A stretch of 64,000 bases of DNA from Ruegeria aquimaris (GCF_025751555.1 NZ_JAOWLB010000006.1:62001-126000); one strand, 5' to 3'. Positions 8,072 through 17,766 are shown, numbered from the stretch's first letter. Notes: a model not told the origin generated them from the sequence alone. A program made the numbers and translations.

Positions 8072-10660
8072 TCAGAACCGCAGCAACGGGCGGGCCTGCG
8101 ACCACGCGCCTTCCAGCCTTGCCTTGCCGACATGGATTGCGGCGGCATTCGAGGACTTTGCCGCATCCTCCATCTCGGCCAACAGCGCCTGCATCTCGAC
8201 AAGCCCGAACGCGCCCGCGCTGCCCGCCGCCTTGTGTATACGGTCTGAAAGCGCGGGCCAGCCGCCACAAGCCTGCAAATCATCGTCGATCGCGGCGAGA
8301 AGATCATCGAACTCGCCGGCAAGACGCTGCAACAGCCGACCGGTCCCATCGTCCCCCAACGCTTCGCGCATTTCCGAAATCCGGGTCCGTGTCAGCTCGG
8401 GCCCGTCCGGCTCCATCGCATCCGCGGCACCGTTTGCCCGCCGCGCACGCACCTTCGGCACATGTTCCAGCAACAGGCGGCGCAGGTCCTTGAGGAGAAG
8501 GGGCTTGCCAAGAAACCCGTTCATGCCCTCGGCAAGAAAACTCTGCTGGTCACCGGGCAGAACATTGGCCGAGAACGCGACAATGACGGTATCGCGCGAC
8601 GCACCGGTGCCGCCGCGGATCAGGCGGGTCGCCTCCAGCCCATCCATGACCGGCATGCTGATATCCATCAGAATCAGGTCGAAAGGCCGTTCTGCGGCCT
8701 GCTCGACAGCCGCCTGTCCGTTCACCGCCGCGGCCACCCGGTGGCCCTGCTTTCGCAGCATGGTGCTGACGACCTGCAAGTTGATCTCGTTGTCCTCGAC
8801 CACCAGGATATCGAGCGTCGCGGAGTCCGAGACCTTTCTGTCCTCATCCTTGTGCGCGTCCGGCGCCGTGGCGATTGTCACCGGGATGTGGAAATGAAAG
8901 ACGCTGCCCTCGCCCACCATGCTTTCGACACCGATATCGCCGCCCAGGTTTCGCGTCAGCCGCCGGGCGATTCCCAACCCCAGCCCGGTGCCCCCCGCCG
9001 CCCGCCTGAACGACGCATCCGTTGTCCGGAAATCGTCAAAGATCAGATCGAGCTGTTCTTCGGGTATGCCTATGCCCGTGTCGACGACCCGGAACTCCAA
9101 GCCCGGCTGCGTCATCTTTGCGTTCGACGAAAGCGGGCTTTGCTCCACCTCGATGGCGATCTGGCCGTTTTCCGTGAACTTGATGGCATTGCCCAGCAGG
9201 TTCAGCAGGATCTGTTGCAAATGCCGCCTGTCCGTGATCACCCAAGGCGTCGGCTCACCGACCCAATACCATTCCAGGCTGTTGCCCCGGGCAGCGGCGC
9301 TGCCACGCTGGCTCTCGACACATTCCTGGAGAACCTCGTCGATATTCACCGCATTCAGCACAACCGCCATCTTGCCCGCCTCAAGGCTGGCGATATCGAG
9401 CACGGAATTGACATGCCCCATCAGCAGCTTTCCAGAGATCTCCATGCTGCGGGCAAAAGCGGATTGCTCCTCCGTCAGATCGGTCTCTTCCAACAGCGAA
9501 AGGTTACCGAGAATTCCGTTCAGCGGCGTGCGGATTTCATGGCTCATCATCGTCAGGAACTCGGCTTTCACCTTTTCCCCGGTCAGCGCCCGATCGCTCG
9601 CCTCGACAAGTTCCTTTTCATCCGCGACCTGGCGCGAAACGTCCCGGATGAAACCGACGATGATCTCCTCGGTTCCATCAAAGGCCGATTGCAGGGTCAG
9701 TTCCGCCGGAAACACGGTGCCGTCCTTGCGCTTGGCGCTGAACTGTTCAAGCCGCGGTCCGGCGGTCACAACCTGAGTCTTGCCGGCGCGCTGCCGGTCT
9801 CTCTGATGTAGCAGATCCCGCATGTTCAGCGGGATGACATTCTCCGATACCGGGCGTCCGATCACATCGCCCGCGCGAAAGCCGAACATTCGCTCGGCCA
9901 CCGCATTGAACTCGGTCACTTTCCACGACATGTCGAGCACCACCACCGCATCCTGCGATGTGGCCAGAACGGTCTTGATCCGTTCACTGACCTGCTGAAT
10001 CTGTATGCCCCGCCGGAGCGTCTTTCGATTGACGATCAACAGATAGGTACTGACCGTGACCAGCGCGATCGACAACACCGCAACCAGGACCATCAACCGT
10101 GTGATGGTGGCGACCAGCGCCTCTCGGCGGCTGTCCGACTGCTGGGCGATCAGCGCAAGACCCTGAACCGAGATCTCGCGGACATGGGGGCGCAACCCGT
10201 CGATATCCGCCTTCAACTCGGCAAGGGCCGCGATCAGGCGATCGTCCGGTCCGTCGATCAGCGGCAGGTTCGCGCGCAGAACAGACCGAATCTGGCGCAA
10301 GGGGTCGCTGAACTCGGGGCGCGAGTTGAGCGTCAGGAACAGCTTGCCCTCCTTCAGCATGACACTGCGGCTGAAGAACAGATCGAATGTCTTACGGATC
10401 TCCTCGACCTCGGCGGCGGTCAGTTCGCGCCCCTGAACGGCCAAGGCATCCTCAAGCGCCCCCAGCACGTGGAGGTGATCCACCTCGGTCTGCGACAGCG
10501 TCCACTGGACGTTGTCCGACATCGCGGATTTCAGGCTTTCCACATCCTGCAACGCCTGTCGCGTAAATAGCGCCACAAGCAGGACAAGCATCGCAAGTCC
10601 GCCGCCGACAATCGCCCCAAGGACGGTGCTGCCACGCTCTAGTTTGCGCTGGAACATCAT
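8072..10660 (-). CDS. Hybrid histidine kinase (two TM, PAS, HisKA, HATPase, REC, HPt)
   Basis: 862 residues. Order: TM1 (about 12-33), a roughly 150-residue periplasmic helical sensor region, TM2 (about 185-210), PAS (about 230-340, with QDAVVVLD and GFIRDVSRQ), HisKA with phospho-accepting His in MMSHEIRTPLNGIL, HATPase (LLNLLGNAIKF, DTGIGIP, GTGLGLGIARRL), a receiver domain (LVVEDNEIN; phospho-Asp in LILMDISMPVMDG) and a C-terminal HPt (RIHKAAGSAGAFGL). It is therefore a full His-Asp-His relay that can pass phosphate to a separate regulator, most likely the LuxR-type protein at 11444-12055. The signal is unknown; the exported molybdopterin-fold protein encoded between them is a candidate accessory. 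Confidence 0.93.
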   Translation of the reverse strand: MMFQRKLERGSTVLGAIVGGGLAMLVLLVALFTRQALQDVESLKSAMSDNVQWTLSQTEVDHLHVLGALEDALAVQGRELTAAEVEEIRKTFDLFFSRSVMLKEGKLFLTLNSRPEFSDPLRQIRSVLRANLPLIDGPDDRLIAALAELKADIDGLRPHVREISVQGLALIAQQSDSRREALVATITRLMVLVAVLSIALVTVSTYLLIVNRKTLRRGIQIQQVSERIKTVLATSQDAVVVLDMSWKVTEFNAVAERMFGFRAGDVIGRPVSENVIPLNMRDLLHQRDRQRAGKTQVVTAGPRLEQFSAKRKDGTVFPAELTLQSAFDGTEEIIVGFIRDVSRQVADEKELVEASDRALTGEKVKAEFLTMMSHEIRTPLNGILGNLSLLEETDLTEEQSAFARSMEISGKLLMGHVNSVLDIASLEAGKMAVVLNAVNIDEVLQECVESQRGSAAARGNSLEWYWVGEPTPWVITDRRHLQQILLNLLGNAIKFTENGQIAIEVEQSPLSSNAKMTQPGLEFRVVDTGIGIPEEQLDLIFDDFRTTDASFRRAAGGTGLGLGIARRLTRNLGGDIGVESMVGEGSVFHFHIPVTIATAPDAHKDEDRKVSDSATLDILVVEDNEINLQVVSTMLRKQGHRVAAAVNGQAAVEQAAERPFDLILMDISMPVMDGLEATRLIRGGTGASRDTVIVAFSANVLPGDQQSFLAEGMNGFLGKPLLLKDLRRLLLEHVPKVRARRANGAADAMEPDGPELTRTRISEMREALGDDGTGRLLQRLAGEFDDLLAAIDDDLQACGGWPALSDRIHKAAGSAGAFGLVEMQALLAEMEDAAKSSNAAAIHVGKARLEGAWSQARPLLRF

Positions 10661-10744
10661 TCTTCCGGTGTAAGTGGTCCTGCGGAAACGCGCAATCTGT
10701 CTCCCATGACCTCGGTATTCCGCGTACTGGCCGAAACCGTCGGA

Positions 10745-11263
10745 CTATTGGGTGATTTCCATCCGCTCCAGCTGCCAGATGCTGCGGGTATAGACCGTTT
10801 CCGTCCTGAAACGATCGGACGCATCATAGGGATAGACGATCCACAAGGGTCCCTTGTCGCGGCGTGACATGGATTGCCCGTTCATTTCATACGCCACCAC
10901 CGGCGCGTCGGGCTCGACCGAAGCGACGGGGATGTGAACGATGTAGTCGTTCAGGGCCTGCGCCCGGATCGTCCCGGACGATACCCCAAGCCGTTCCAGA
11001 ATCTCCGCCAGCGGCACCCCAGTGAACCGAACGACCCCCTCTGTCCAGAGGGTCGTCGTTTCGAACGAGACCTGACGCATGTCTTGCAGCATCGCGAGAT
11101 CGAACTGGGCGCCTTCCGCCGAATTCGTCTGCTCGATATCGCCCGAAACCACCAGCACCACGTCCTGAGACGGAGCGGAGAACTCCCCACCCGCAACGGA
11201 GGCGGCCCAAAACAGACCAATCGCCAGCGACAGGATCGCCCTCGCGCATTTCAAGATCTTCAT
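10745..11263 (-). CDS. Exported protein with an oxidoreductase molybdopterin-binding (SUOX-type) fold
   Basis: 172 residues. A hydrophobic signal peptide (about residues 1-25, ending near ASVAGGEFS) leads into a single small domain. VRFTGVPLAEILERLGV, ALNDYIVHIPV, VVAYEMNGQSMSRRDKGPLWIVYPYD and the closing WQLERMEI resemble the core of sulfite-oxidase-like molybdopterin-binding domains. The usual cofactor-ligating cysteine is not visible, so it may bind a ligand rather than catalyse. It lies between the LuxR-type regulator and the hybrid kinase on the same strand, 84 bp before the kinase start. Function uncertain; periplasmic sensor partner is the favoured inference. Confidence 0.7.
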   Translation of the reverse strand: MKILKCARAILSLAIGLFWAASVAGGEFSAPSQDVVLVVSGDIEQTNSAEGAQFDLAMLQDMRQVSFETTTLWTEGVVRFTGVPLAEILERLGVSSGTIRAQALNDYIVHIPVASVEPDAPVVAYEMNGQSMSRRDKGPLWIVYPYDASDRFRTETVYTRSIWQLERMEITQ

Positions 11264-11443
11264 CCTCTTTCCAACCGTATATCTCGGGAAAACTATGGAT
11301 ATATTCTGATGATCCTGAACCCGCCCTTTCAGGTATTTTCCCTATCCAGAAGGATAGTTCCGCCCCCGCCTCGCCGGTTCAAGCGCTTAAAAGTCATGTC
11401 CGGGTATCGCCCAGCCCCCGATCACGCCTCGCGCCGCGCCCCC
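11264..11443. other. Intergenic region between regulator and exported-protein genes
   Basis: No gene is seen. It contains a perfect 6-bp inverted repeat with a 4-nt gap at 11342-11357 (CTATCC-AGAA-GGATAG). The sequence next to the downstream start is AT-richer and may hold the promoter of the exported-protein/kinase unit. Confidence 0.3.
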
Positions 11444-12055
11444 TCAGAACAGCCCCGCATCTTTTGCGATCAGGGCCGCCTGGGTCCGGTTGCGGGCATT
11501 CAGCTTGCGGCACAAGGTCTTGACATGCAGTTTGATCGTCACCTCTTGAAGAAACAGCTCGCGGGCGATTTCCTTGTTGGCCAAGCCCCGGCAAAGCCGT
11601 TCCAGCACCTCCAGTTCGCGACCGCTGAGTTCTGAGGCGATCGGATGCGCGCGCTCGATCTCGGCCGCATTCATGAAATCGACAGGAACGTAGGTCTCGC
11701 CCGCCACGATGAAACGCACGGCATTGACCAGCGATTTTGCCCCCATCGTCTTGGGCAAAAAGCCCGCCGCCCCGGCGGCGAGCGCCTCCTGGGCGACCGC
11801 TTTGCTGGCGGTGCCGGACATGATCGCGACCGGGCGGCCATCACCCGCCTCTATCGCCTTGTCCAACCCTTCAAGACCATTCATCCCGGGCATGGAATAG
11901 TCCAGCAGAACCACGTCGAACAGTGTCTTGCGGGCGGCCTCGCAGGCCGAGGACAGATTCGGCACGGTGGTGACGACAATATCCTTCTCGCTTTCCAGGT
12001 ACGCTTTCAAAGCGTCCCGAACCAGATCGTGATCATCTGCCAGCAAAACCTTCAT
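11444..12055 (-). CDS. LuxR/NarL-type response regulator
   Basis: 203 residues. The N-terminal receiver has the acidic pocket (LLADDHD) and phospho-Asp in VVLLDYSMPGMNG, the switch Ser in AIMSGTAS and Lys in FLPKTMGA. The C-terminal GerE-type helix-turn-helix reads LSGRELEVLERLCRGLANKEIARELFL then VTIKLHVKTLCRKL. It should receive phosphate from the HPt of the kinase encoded downstream. A 24-bp inverted repeat at 12085-12108, just upstream of its start, is a candidate autoregulatory site. Confidence 0.9.
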   Translation of the reverse strand: MKVLLADDHDLVRDALKAYLESEKDIVVTTVPNLSSACEAARKTLFDVVLLDYSMPGMNGLEGLDKAIEAGDGRPVAIMSGTASKAVAQEALAAGAAGFLPKTMGAKSLVNAVRFIVAGETYVPVDFMNAAEIERAHPIASELSGRELEVLERLCRGLANKEIARELFLQEVTIKLHVKTLCRKLNARNRTQAALIAKDAGLF

Positions 12056-12084
12056 TTCCCACCCAGAGCCTTCCGCGCCTGCAA

Positions 12085-12108
12085 AATTGTCCTGACATCA
12101 TCGGACAA
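12085..12108. promoter_or_regulatory. Inverted repeat upstream of the response-regulator gene
   Basis: ATTGTCC (12085-12091) is mirrored by GGACAAT (12102-12108) with a 10-nt gap, about 30 bp upstream of the regulator start. Size and place fit a dimeric LuxR-type operator. It could instead form a leader-RNA hairpin. Confidence 0.4.
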
Positions 12109-12192
12109 TACGGCGTCGTGCGCAATCACTTGCTGCCAATACCGGGAACCTGCGGGTCGGCAACCTGACAAGATCGACGGGCCGCCGCAGTG

Positions 12193-13878
12193 TCAGGAAT
12201 GCTCCTCGGCCGCCGTCGCCGCCAGCGCCCGGTTATAGGCCTTGAGCGCATCCACGTGATAGAGCGCACCGACCGGGGTTTCGCCGCCATCCTCGTCCGG
12301 AATCACCACGGGAATGCACCGCATCTCGTCCCGGTCGAACCAGGGCATCGCCGCCTCCAGCGTCGCGCTGGCCAGGATCGACACGCCCTCGGCCATCAGC
12401 GCCTCGCACTCCTCGCGCGAGATGCAGCGCGGATCGCCCAGCGGCCGCATCACCGCGCCTGCCCGCAGCAAGGCCAGAAGATAGGCCTGCGGACCGGCGG
12501 CCAGATGCACATCGCGCCGCTCCAGTTGCGTCAGGAAGAACGACCTGTCCACCAGCCGCGAGGCCAGCGCCGTCGACATGCTGACCGCAACCATCACCGC
12601 CAGCCCGATCTGCCAGTCCCCGGTCAACTCAAACACGATGAGCGTGGTCGAGATCGGCGCCCCCAGCACCGCCGCCGCCACCGCCCCCATCCCTGCAAAC
12701 GCATAGAGCACATGGGTGCCCGACACATCCGGCAGCACGCTGGTGGCGATCAGGCCAAAGGCCAGCCCGGTCAGCGCCCCGATCATCAGCGCGGGCGAAA
12801 ACACGCCGCCGCCCATCCGCCCCCCCATGGTGATCGCCAGCGCCGCCGTCTTCATCACCGCAAACAGGATCGCCGTGCCCAGCGCCAGCTCGCCGCTCAG
12901 CGCCAGGATGGTGGTCTCGTAGCCGACACCGATGATATGCGGGAACCAGATCGCCATCAGCCCCAAGAGCGCGCCCGACACAGCCGGGCGCAGCCAGCGG
13001 GGAAACCGCAGCCGGTTCTGAACCAGGGTGCCGAAACTGTCGGCAAAAAAGATCGCCCGCATCAGCGCCAGCGAAACCAGCCCACAGATCAGCCCCAACA
13101 ACAGAAAGGCGGGCAGTTCCACATAGAACTGCAGCGAGCCCGGCGTCTCCAGCACGAACTCGGTCACATCGCCCCGTTCCAGCCGGTTGACCACCGTCCC
13201 CGCCACTGCCGCGATGGTGATCGGGGCAAAGGCATGCACCGCGAAATGGCGCAGCACCACCTCCAGCGCAAACAGCGCCCCCGCGATCGGCGCGTTGAAA
13301 CTGGCCGACACCGCCGCCGCCACGGCGCAGCCCAACAGGTCGCGCCCGGTGATCCCGTCGGCGTCGATCCTGCGGCAGACCCAGGTCGAGATCACCCCCG
13401 CCATATGCACCACCGGCCCCTCGCGGCCAGTCGATCCGCCCGAACTCAGCGTGATTAGCGAGGCGATCATCGACCCGATCCCGGCGCGGACCTCGACCCT
13501 TCCATCGCTCAGCGCGGCGCCCTCGATCACATCCGCGACCGAGCGGACCCGCCCGTCGGGCGTGGTCCAGTGCAACACCACACCGACCACAAGCCCACCC
13601 AGGGTCGGGATCAACAGGATCCAGGACCAGTGCAGATGCTCGGCAAAACTGTGCAGGAAATGCACATCCTCGGTGCCGTAAAGCGCCGCCTGCAACCCGT
13701 TGATTCCCTTGCGAAAGGCAACCGCCGCCGCCCCAGCGGCGACACCGATGGCCAGGGCGATGAACCAGAACTGCACCTGGCTCGGGCCACGGTGGCGCAG
13801 CACTTTCCAGGCATCGGCCAGTTCCGCCTTTGCCTGCATCATCTGCTGCACCAGAACGGTACGGATGGACTGGATCAT
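12193..13878 (-). CDS. ClC family chloride channel/transporter with C-terminal CBS region
   Basis: 561 residues. A hydrophobic ClC core (about 35-430, some ten or more membrane helices) carries the selectivity motif GGSTGREGPVVH, whose Glu is the gating glutamate of H+/Cl- antiporters, and the helix GRMGGGVFSPALMIGA. The last 120 residues (EECEALMAEGVSILASATLE onward) look like a CBS-type regulatory domain. Likely role is inner-membrane Cl-/H+ exchange for acid or ion balance. It is a lone gene between the phosphorelay and recN. Confidence 0.9.
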   Translation of the reverse strand: MIQSIRTVLVQQMMQAKAELADAWKVLRHRGPSQVQFWFIALAIGVAAGAAAVAFRKGINGLQAALYGTEDVHFLHSFAEHLHWSWILLIPTLGGLVVGVVLHWTTPDGRVRSVADVIEGAALSDGRVEVRAGIGSMIASLITLSSGGSTGREGPVVHMAGVISTWVCRRIDADGITGRDLLGCAVAAAVSASFNAPIAGALFALEVVLRHFAVHAFAPITIAAVAGTVVNRLERGDVTEFVLETPGSLQFYVELPAFLLLGLICGLVSLALMRAIFFADSFGTLVQNRLRFPRWLRPAVSGALLGLMAIWFPHIIGVGYETTILALSGELALGTAILFAVMKTAALAITMGGRMGGGVFSPALMIGALTGLAFGLIATSVLPDVSGTHVLYAFAGMGAVAAAVLGAPISTTLIVFELTGDWQIGLAVMVAVSMSTALASRLVDRSFFLTQLERRDVHLAAGPQAYLLALLRAGAVMRPLGDPRCISREECEALMAEGVSILASATLEAAMPWFDRDEMRCIPVVIPDEDGGETPVGALYHVDALKAYNRALAATAAEEHS

Positions 13879-13982
13879 TCTGCGCCCGGGATGCCTTTTC
13901 CCCTTAGTAGGACAGCCAGCCCCGTCAGGAAAGACGCTTTGCCCCTCCGCTCACCTGCAAGTGCACAGGTGTTGCGCCCGGG

Positions 13983-15632
13983 TCAGGACGTGAGCAGCGC
14001 CCGGGCCGCCGCCCGGGCCGCCTCGGTGATCGTGTCTCCGGCCACCATCCGGGCGATCTCGTCAACGCGGTCGTCTGCGTCCAGCGGCACCACCGTTGAC
14101 AGGGTCGCGCCTTCGGCAACATCCTTTTGCACCCGCCAGTGATGTCCACCACGCGCCGCCACCTGGGGCGAATGGGTCACCACCAGAACCTGCCCGCCCT
14201 CGGCCAGCGCCGCCAGCCGTCGGCCCACCGCATCCGCCGTGGCGCCGCCGACCCCCCGGTCGATCTCGTCGAATATCATGGTCACGCCCCGGTCATCGCC
14301 AAGCAGGCAGACCTTGAGCGCCAGCAGGAACCGGCTCAGCTCGCCGCCCGAGGCGATGCGGTTCAGCGGCCCCGACGGCGCACCGGGGTTGGTCGCCACC
14401 TCGAAGGTCACCGCGTCCCGCCCCTCCGGGCCCGGCTCCGCCGGTTCCATCCGGGTCCTGAACACCGCGCGCTCCATCTTCAGCGGCGCCAGTTCCGCCA
14501 TCACCGCCGCATCCAGATCCCGGCCAGCGGCTAGCCGCGCCTGCGACAGCGCACCGGCAGCGGTGTCATACTCCGCCTCGGCCTGCGTCAGCGCCTTCTG
14601 CAAATCCGCCAGGTCGGCATCTCCGACATCCAATGCCGCCAGCTTGCCACGCAGCGTATCGGCATAGCCCGCCAGTTCGTCGGGCAGCACCTCGTGCTTG
14701 CGCGCCAGCGCCCGGATGGCAAACAGCCGCTCCTCGGCTTGTTCCAGCTCGACCGGGTTGAAATCCAACGCCTCAAGGCAATCCTCGACCCCGGACTGCG
14801 CCTCGCCCAGCTCGATCATCGCCCGGCCAAGGGCGGCAACCGCGCCCTCCAGCCGGCCACCCGCCTTGTCGCTCACCCCTTCGAGCCAGCGCAGCGCGTC
14901 GCCCATCGCACCCTCGGCCCCTTCCGTCCCCAGCAACTGGAAAGCGCGGGCAACATCGTCACGGATGCGCTCGGCCCCCTGCATCATCCGGCGCCGCGCA
15001 TCCAGCGCCGCCTCTTCGCCCGGCTCAGGGTCCAGCTTGTCCAGCTCGGCCACCGCATGGCGCAGGAAGTCCTCCTCGGCCCGCACCGCCACCAGCTCGG
15101 CCTCTACGGTCTCGACCCGGCGCCGCGCCTGTGACCATGCGGTCCAGGCCCGGCGCACAGTCTCCATCAACTCGGTATGACCGGCATAGGCATCCAGCAT
15201 CGCGCGATGACCACGCGGGTTCAAAAGCCCGCGATCATCGTGCTGGCCGTGCAGTTCCACCAGCGTCTCGGACAGCGCCCGCAGCACCTCGCCGGAACAG
15301 CGCCGGTCATTGACCCAGGCGGTCTTGCGGCCATCCGCCGTGTTCACCCGTCGCAGGATCAGCTCGTCGCCGCCCGGCAAACCGGCTTCGGCCAGGATCT
15401 CATGCGCCGGATGGCCGCCCGGCAAATGGAACTCTGCCGTCACCTCGCCCTGCGCCGCGCCCTGCCGCACCAGTTCCGCGCGACCGCGCCAGCCCAGCAC
15501 GAACCCCAGACTGTCCAGCAGGATCGACTTGCCCGCCCCGGTCTCGCCGGTCAGCACGTTCAGACCCGGCTGGAAATCAAGCTCCAGCCGGTCGATGATA
15601 AGCATGTCCCTGATTTCAAGCGCCCGAAGCAT
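13983..15632 (-). CDS. recN: DNA repair protein RecN
   Basis: 549 residues, normal length. It is an SMC-like ATPase: Walker A GETGAGKSILLDS near residue 30, long central coiled-coil arms (about 150-380), ABC signature IASGGELSRFLLALK and Walker B VTMIFDEIDRGVGG near the C-terminus. RecN acts early in recombinational repair of double-strand breaks. It is the last gene of the dcw run, 39 bp after bamD, an arrangement shared by many alphaproteobacteria. Confidence 0.96.
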   Translation of the reverse strand: MLRALEIRDMLIIDRLELDFQPGLNVLTGETGAGKSILLDSLGFVLGWRGRAELVRQGAAQGEVTAEFHLPGGHPAHEILAEAGLPGGDELILRRVNTADGRKTAWVNDRRCSGEVLRALSETLVELHGQHDDRGLLNPRGHRAMLDAYAGHTELMETVRRAWTAWSQARRRVETVEAELVAVRAEEDFLRHAVAELDKLDPEPGEEAALDARRRMMQGAERIRDDVARAFQLLGTEGAEGAMGDALRWLEGVSDKAGGRLEGAVAALGRAMIELGEAQSGVEDCLEALDFNPVELEQAEERLFAIRALARKHEVLPDELAGYADTLRGKLAALDVGDADLADLQKALTQAEAEYDTAAGALSQARLAAGRDLDAAVMAELAPLKMERAVFRTRMEPAEPGPEGRDAVTFEVATNPGAPSGPLNRIASGGELSRFLLALKVCLLGDDRGVTMIFDEIDRGVGGATADAVGRRLAALAEGGQVLVVTHSPQVAARGGHHWRVQKDVAEGATLSTVVPLDADDRVDEIARMVAGDTITEAARAAARALLTS

Positions 15633-15671
15633 CAGCGGCCCCGCAAGACGGGCCTGCGGCCCGCCATCCCC

Positions 15672-16526
15672 TTACAACCACTGTCCCTTGATCGACTGAC
15701 GATAAATCTGGCTCAGCCAGTTGTTACCCGGATCGCGCATCTTCAGACCGCGCGCCGTGAGCAGCTTGTAGCTGGCCTCGTACCATTCGGACGACTGATA
15801 GTTGTAGCCCAAGATCGCGCCCGCGGTCTGCGCCTCGTTCACCAGCCCCAGCGACAAATAGGCTTCGACCAGACGGTGCAGTGCCTCGGCGGTATGGGTG
15901 GTGGTCTGGAAATCCTCGACCACGACGCGGAACCGGTTGATCGCGGCAGTGTAGTGCTGACGGCGCAGGTAATACCGGCCGATCTCCATCTCCTTGGCCG
16001 CCAGATGGTCAAAGGCCAGATCGAACTTCAGAATCGCCGAGGTCGCGTATTCGCTGTCCGGATAGACCTCGATCACCGTGCGCAACGCTTGCAGCGCCTG
16101 GAACGTCAGGCCCTGATCGCGCCCGACCTCGTCGATCTGGTCGTAGTAGCTCAGCGCCAGAAGATACTGCGCATAGGCCGCATCCTCGTCCGCCGGGTAA
16201 AAGTCGATATAGCGCTGCGCCGCCGCCCGGCTTTCGGGATAATCCTTGCCCGCATGGAACGAGAACGCCTGCATGATCAGCGCCCGCTTGGCCCAGTTGG
16301 AATAGGGATAAAGCCGCTCGACCTCCGAAAAATAGAACGCCGCATCGTCCGTGCGCTTCTGCGACAACTCGTATTCACCACGCTCGAAAATCTGTTCCGG
16401 CGTGTAGGTTTCAAGGTTCTGGGTCCGATCCGCCGCAGGGCGGAATCCACCACCGCTACATGCCGTCAGAACCGTCGCCAGAAGTAACGCGCCGAATATC
16501 CTGGCCCCTGCCCTGATGCCCATCAT
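15672..16526 (-). CDS. bamD: Outer-membrane assembly lipoprotein BamD (ComL)
   Basis: 284 residues. A lipoprotein signal peptide ends in the lipobox LTAC (Cys23), followed by TPR repeats (FERGEYELSQKRTDDAAFYFSEVE, PYSNWAKRALIMQAFSF, YPESRAAAQRYIDFYP). As the essential lipoprotein of the BAM complex it helps fold beta-barrel proteins into the outer membrane. It lies between lpxC and recN. Confidence 0.95.
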   Translation of the reverse strand: MMGIRAGARIFGALLLATVLTACSGGGFRPAADRTQNLETYTPEQIFERGEYELSQKRTDDAAFYFSEVERLYPYSNWAKRALIMQAFSFHAGKDYPESRAAAQRYIDFYPADEDAAYAQYLLALSYYDQIDEVGRDQGLTFQALQALRTVIEVYPDSEYATSAILKFDLAFDHLAAKEMEIGRYYLRRQHYTAAINRFRVVVEDFQTTTHTAEALHRLVEAYLSLGLVNEAQTAGAILGYNYQSSEWYEASYKLLTARGLKMRDPGNNWLSQIYRQSIKGQWL

Positions 16527-16619
16527 GCCGCTTGTCCTTGTCGTCTTGCGAGCGGAGTGTGTCCCCCGGTTGCGCCTCGGTCTAGCACATTAATTTCCGC
16601 TGCAAAACGCCCTAAACGC

Positions 16620-16645
16620 ATCGCCCGGCCTGTTGGCCGGGCGAT
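16620..16645 (-). terminator. Strong hairpin downstream of lpxC
   Basis: An 11-bp perfect GC-rich stem (ATCGCCCGGCC / GGCCGGGCGAT) with a 4-nt loop lies 41 bp after the lpxC stop. It has only a weak T stretch after it (GCGTTTAGG), so it may be an attenuating or RNA-stabilising hairpin rather than a full terminator before bamD. Confidence 0.5.
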
Positions 16646-16685
16646 CGTGAATTTCGGTCGAACCATGCGCCGCATGGACAAGAAC

Positions 16686-17606
16686 TCAGGCAACCTGGGG
16701 AATTTCAGCCCAAACCAGGCCCTGCCCCGGCAACAGCGCCGCCTGTTCCGGCGTGCACAGGATCGGGCGCACCGCGCCCGGCTCCTCGAACAGGGTCCGC
16801 AGCAAGGTGTTGGTCAGCGAATGCCCTGCCTTTTCACCCACATACCGACCCAGAATCGGACCGCCCGCCATATAGAGATCGCCCAGCGCATCCAGCATCT
16901 TGTGGCGCACCGCCTCGTCGGCATGGCGCAACCCGCCCGGCGTCAACACCTCGGCGCCATCGACCACCACCGCGTTGTCCAGCGTGCCGCCCAGGGCCAG
17001 CCCGTTGGCACGCATCGCCTCGACATCGGCGCGGCGGCAGAAGGTGCGGCTGTCGCTCAGCTCGCGCGCGAAACTGCCGTTGCGCATGTCCATCCGGCGG
17101 GTCTGGCGACCGATCGCGGCATCGGCAAAGTCGATGGTGAATTCGATTTCCAGCCGGTCCGAGGGCATCAGGGTCGCCCGAGCGCCATCCTTCTCGACCG
17201 TCACCGTCTTGAGCACCTGATAGGCCAGCACCGGCGCCGCCTGCCGACGGACACCGCGCGCCATGATCCCACGCACGAACTCCACCGCCGAACCATCCAT
17301 GATCGGCACTTCCGGCCCGTCGATCTCGATCAACGCATTGTGAACGCCACATCCCGCCAGCGCCGCCATGATATGCTCGACCGTCGAGACCGAGACGCCG
17401 GCCTCGTTGACCAGGCGGGTGCAGAGCGGTGTGCGCTCCACCAGATCATAGATCGCGGGGATCATGGCATCGCCGATCTCGATGTCCGTCCGCTTGAACC
17501 AGATTCCATGGCCAGCGGCGGCGGGACGAAGGGTCAGTGTCGCGGGTGCCCCGCTATGCAGACCATTCCCCTGGAAGGTCACCGAGGTTTTCAGCGTATG
17601 TTGCAA
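16686..17606 (-). CDS. lpxC: UDP-3-O-acyl-N-acetylglucosamine deacetylase LpxC
   Basis: 306 residues, full length. Zinc and catalytic motifs are present: VEHIMAALAGCGVHN, VRHKMLDALGDLYMAGG and the C-terminal KAGHSLTN histidine. LpxC catalyses the first committed step of lipid A synthesis in the cytoplasm. The N-terminus (MQHTLKTSVTFQGNGLHSG) is canonical. It follows ftsZ, as in most Gram-negative dcw clusters, but a terminator (17767-17795) separates the two, so it probably has its own promoter. Confidence 0.97.
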   Translation of the reverse strand: MQHTLKTSVTFQGNGLHSGAPATLTLRPAAAGHGIWFKRTDIEIGDAMIPAIYDLVERTPLCTRLVNEAGVSVSTVEHIMAALAGCGVHNALIEIDGPEVPIMDGSAVEFVRGIMARGVRRQAAPVLAYQVLKTVTVEKDGARATLMPSDRLEIEFTIDFADAAIGRQTRRMDMRNGSFARELSDSRTFCRRADVEAMRANGLALGGTLDNAVVVDGAEVLTPGGLRHADEAVRHKMLDALGDLYMAGGPILGRYVGEKAGHSLTNTLLRTLFEEPGAVRPILCTPEQAALLPGQGLVWAEIPQVA

Positions 17607-17766
17607 GACAGGCCTCTGACGGTTGCCTACAGCCTCTCTGAGCTGTGTTGCATCTCAGGTAAGTGACCGCGCCCGAAGGCTCAATTCAATCTTTGTAACC
17701 GATTGAAACAAGTCTGTAACAGATCGGCAAAACTCCGCCCGTTACCTCGCAACCCACTGTTTTACA

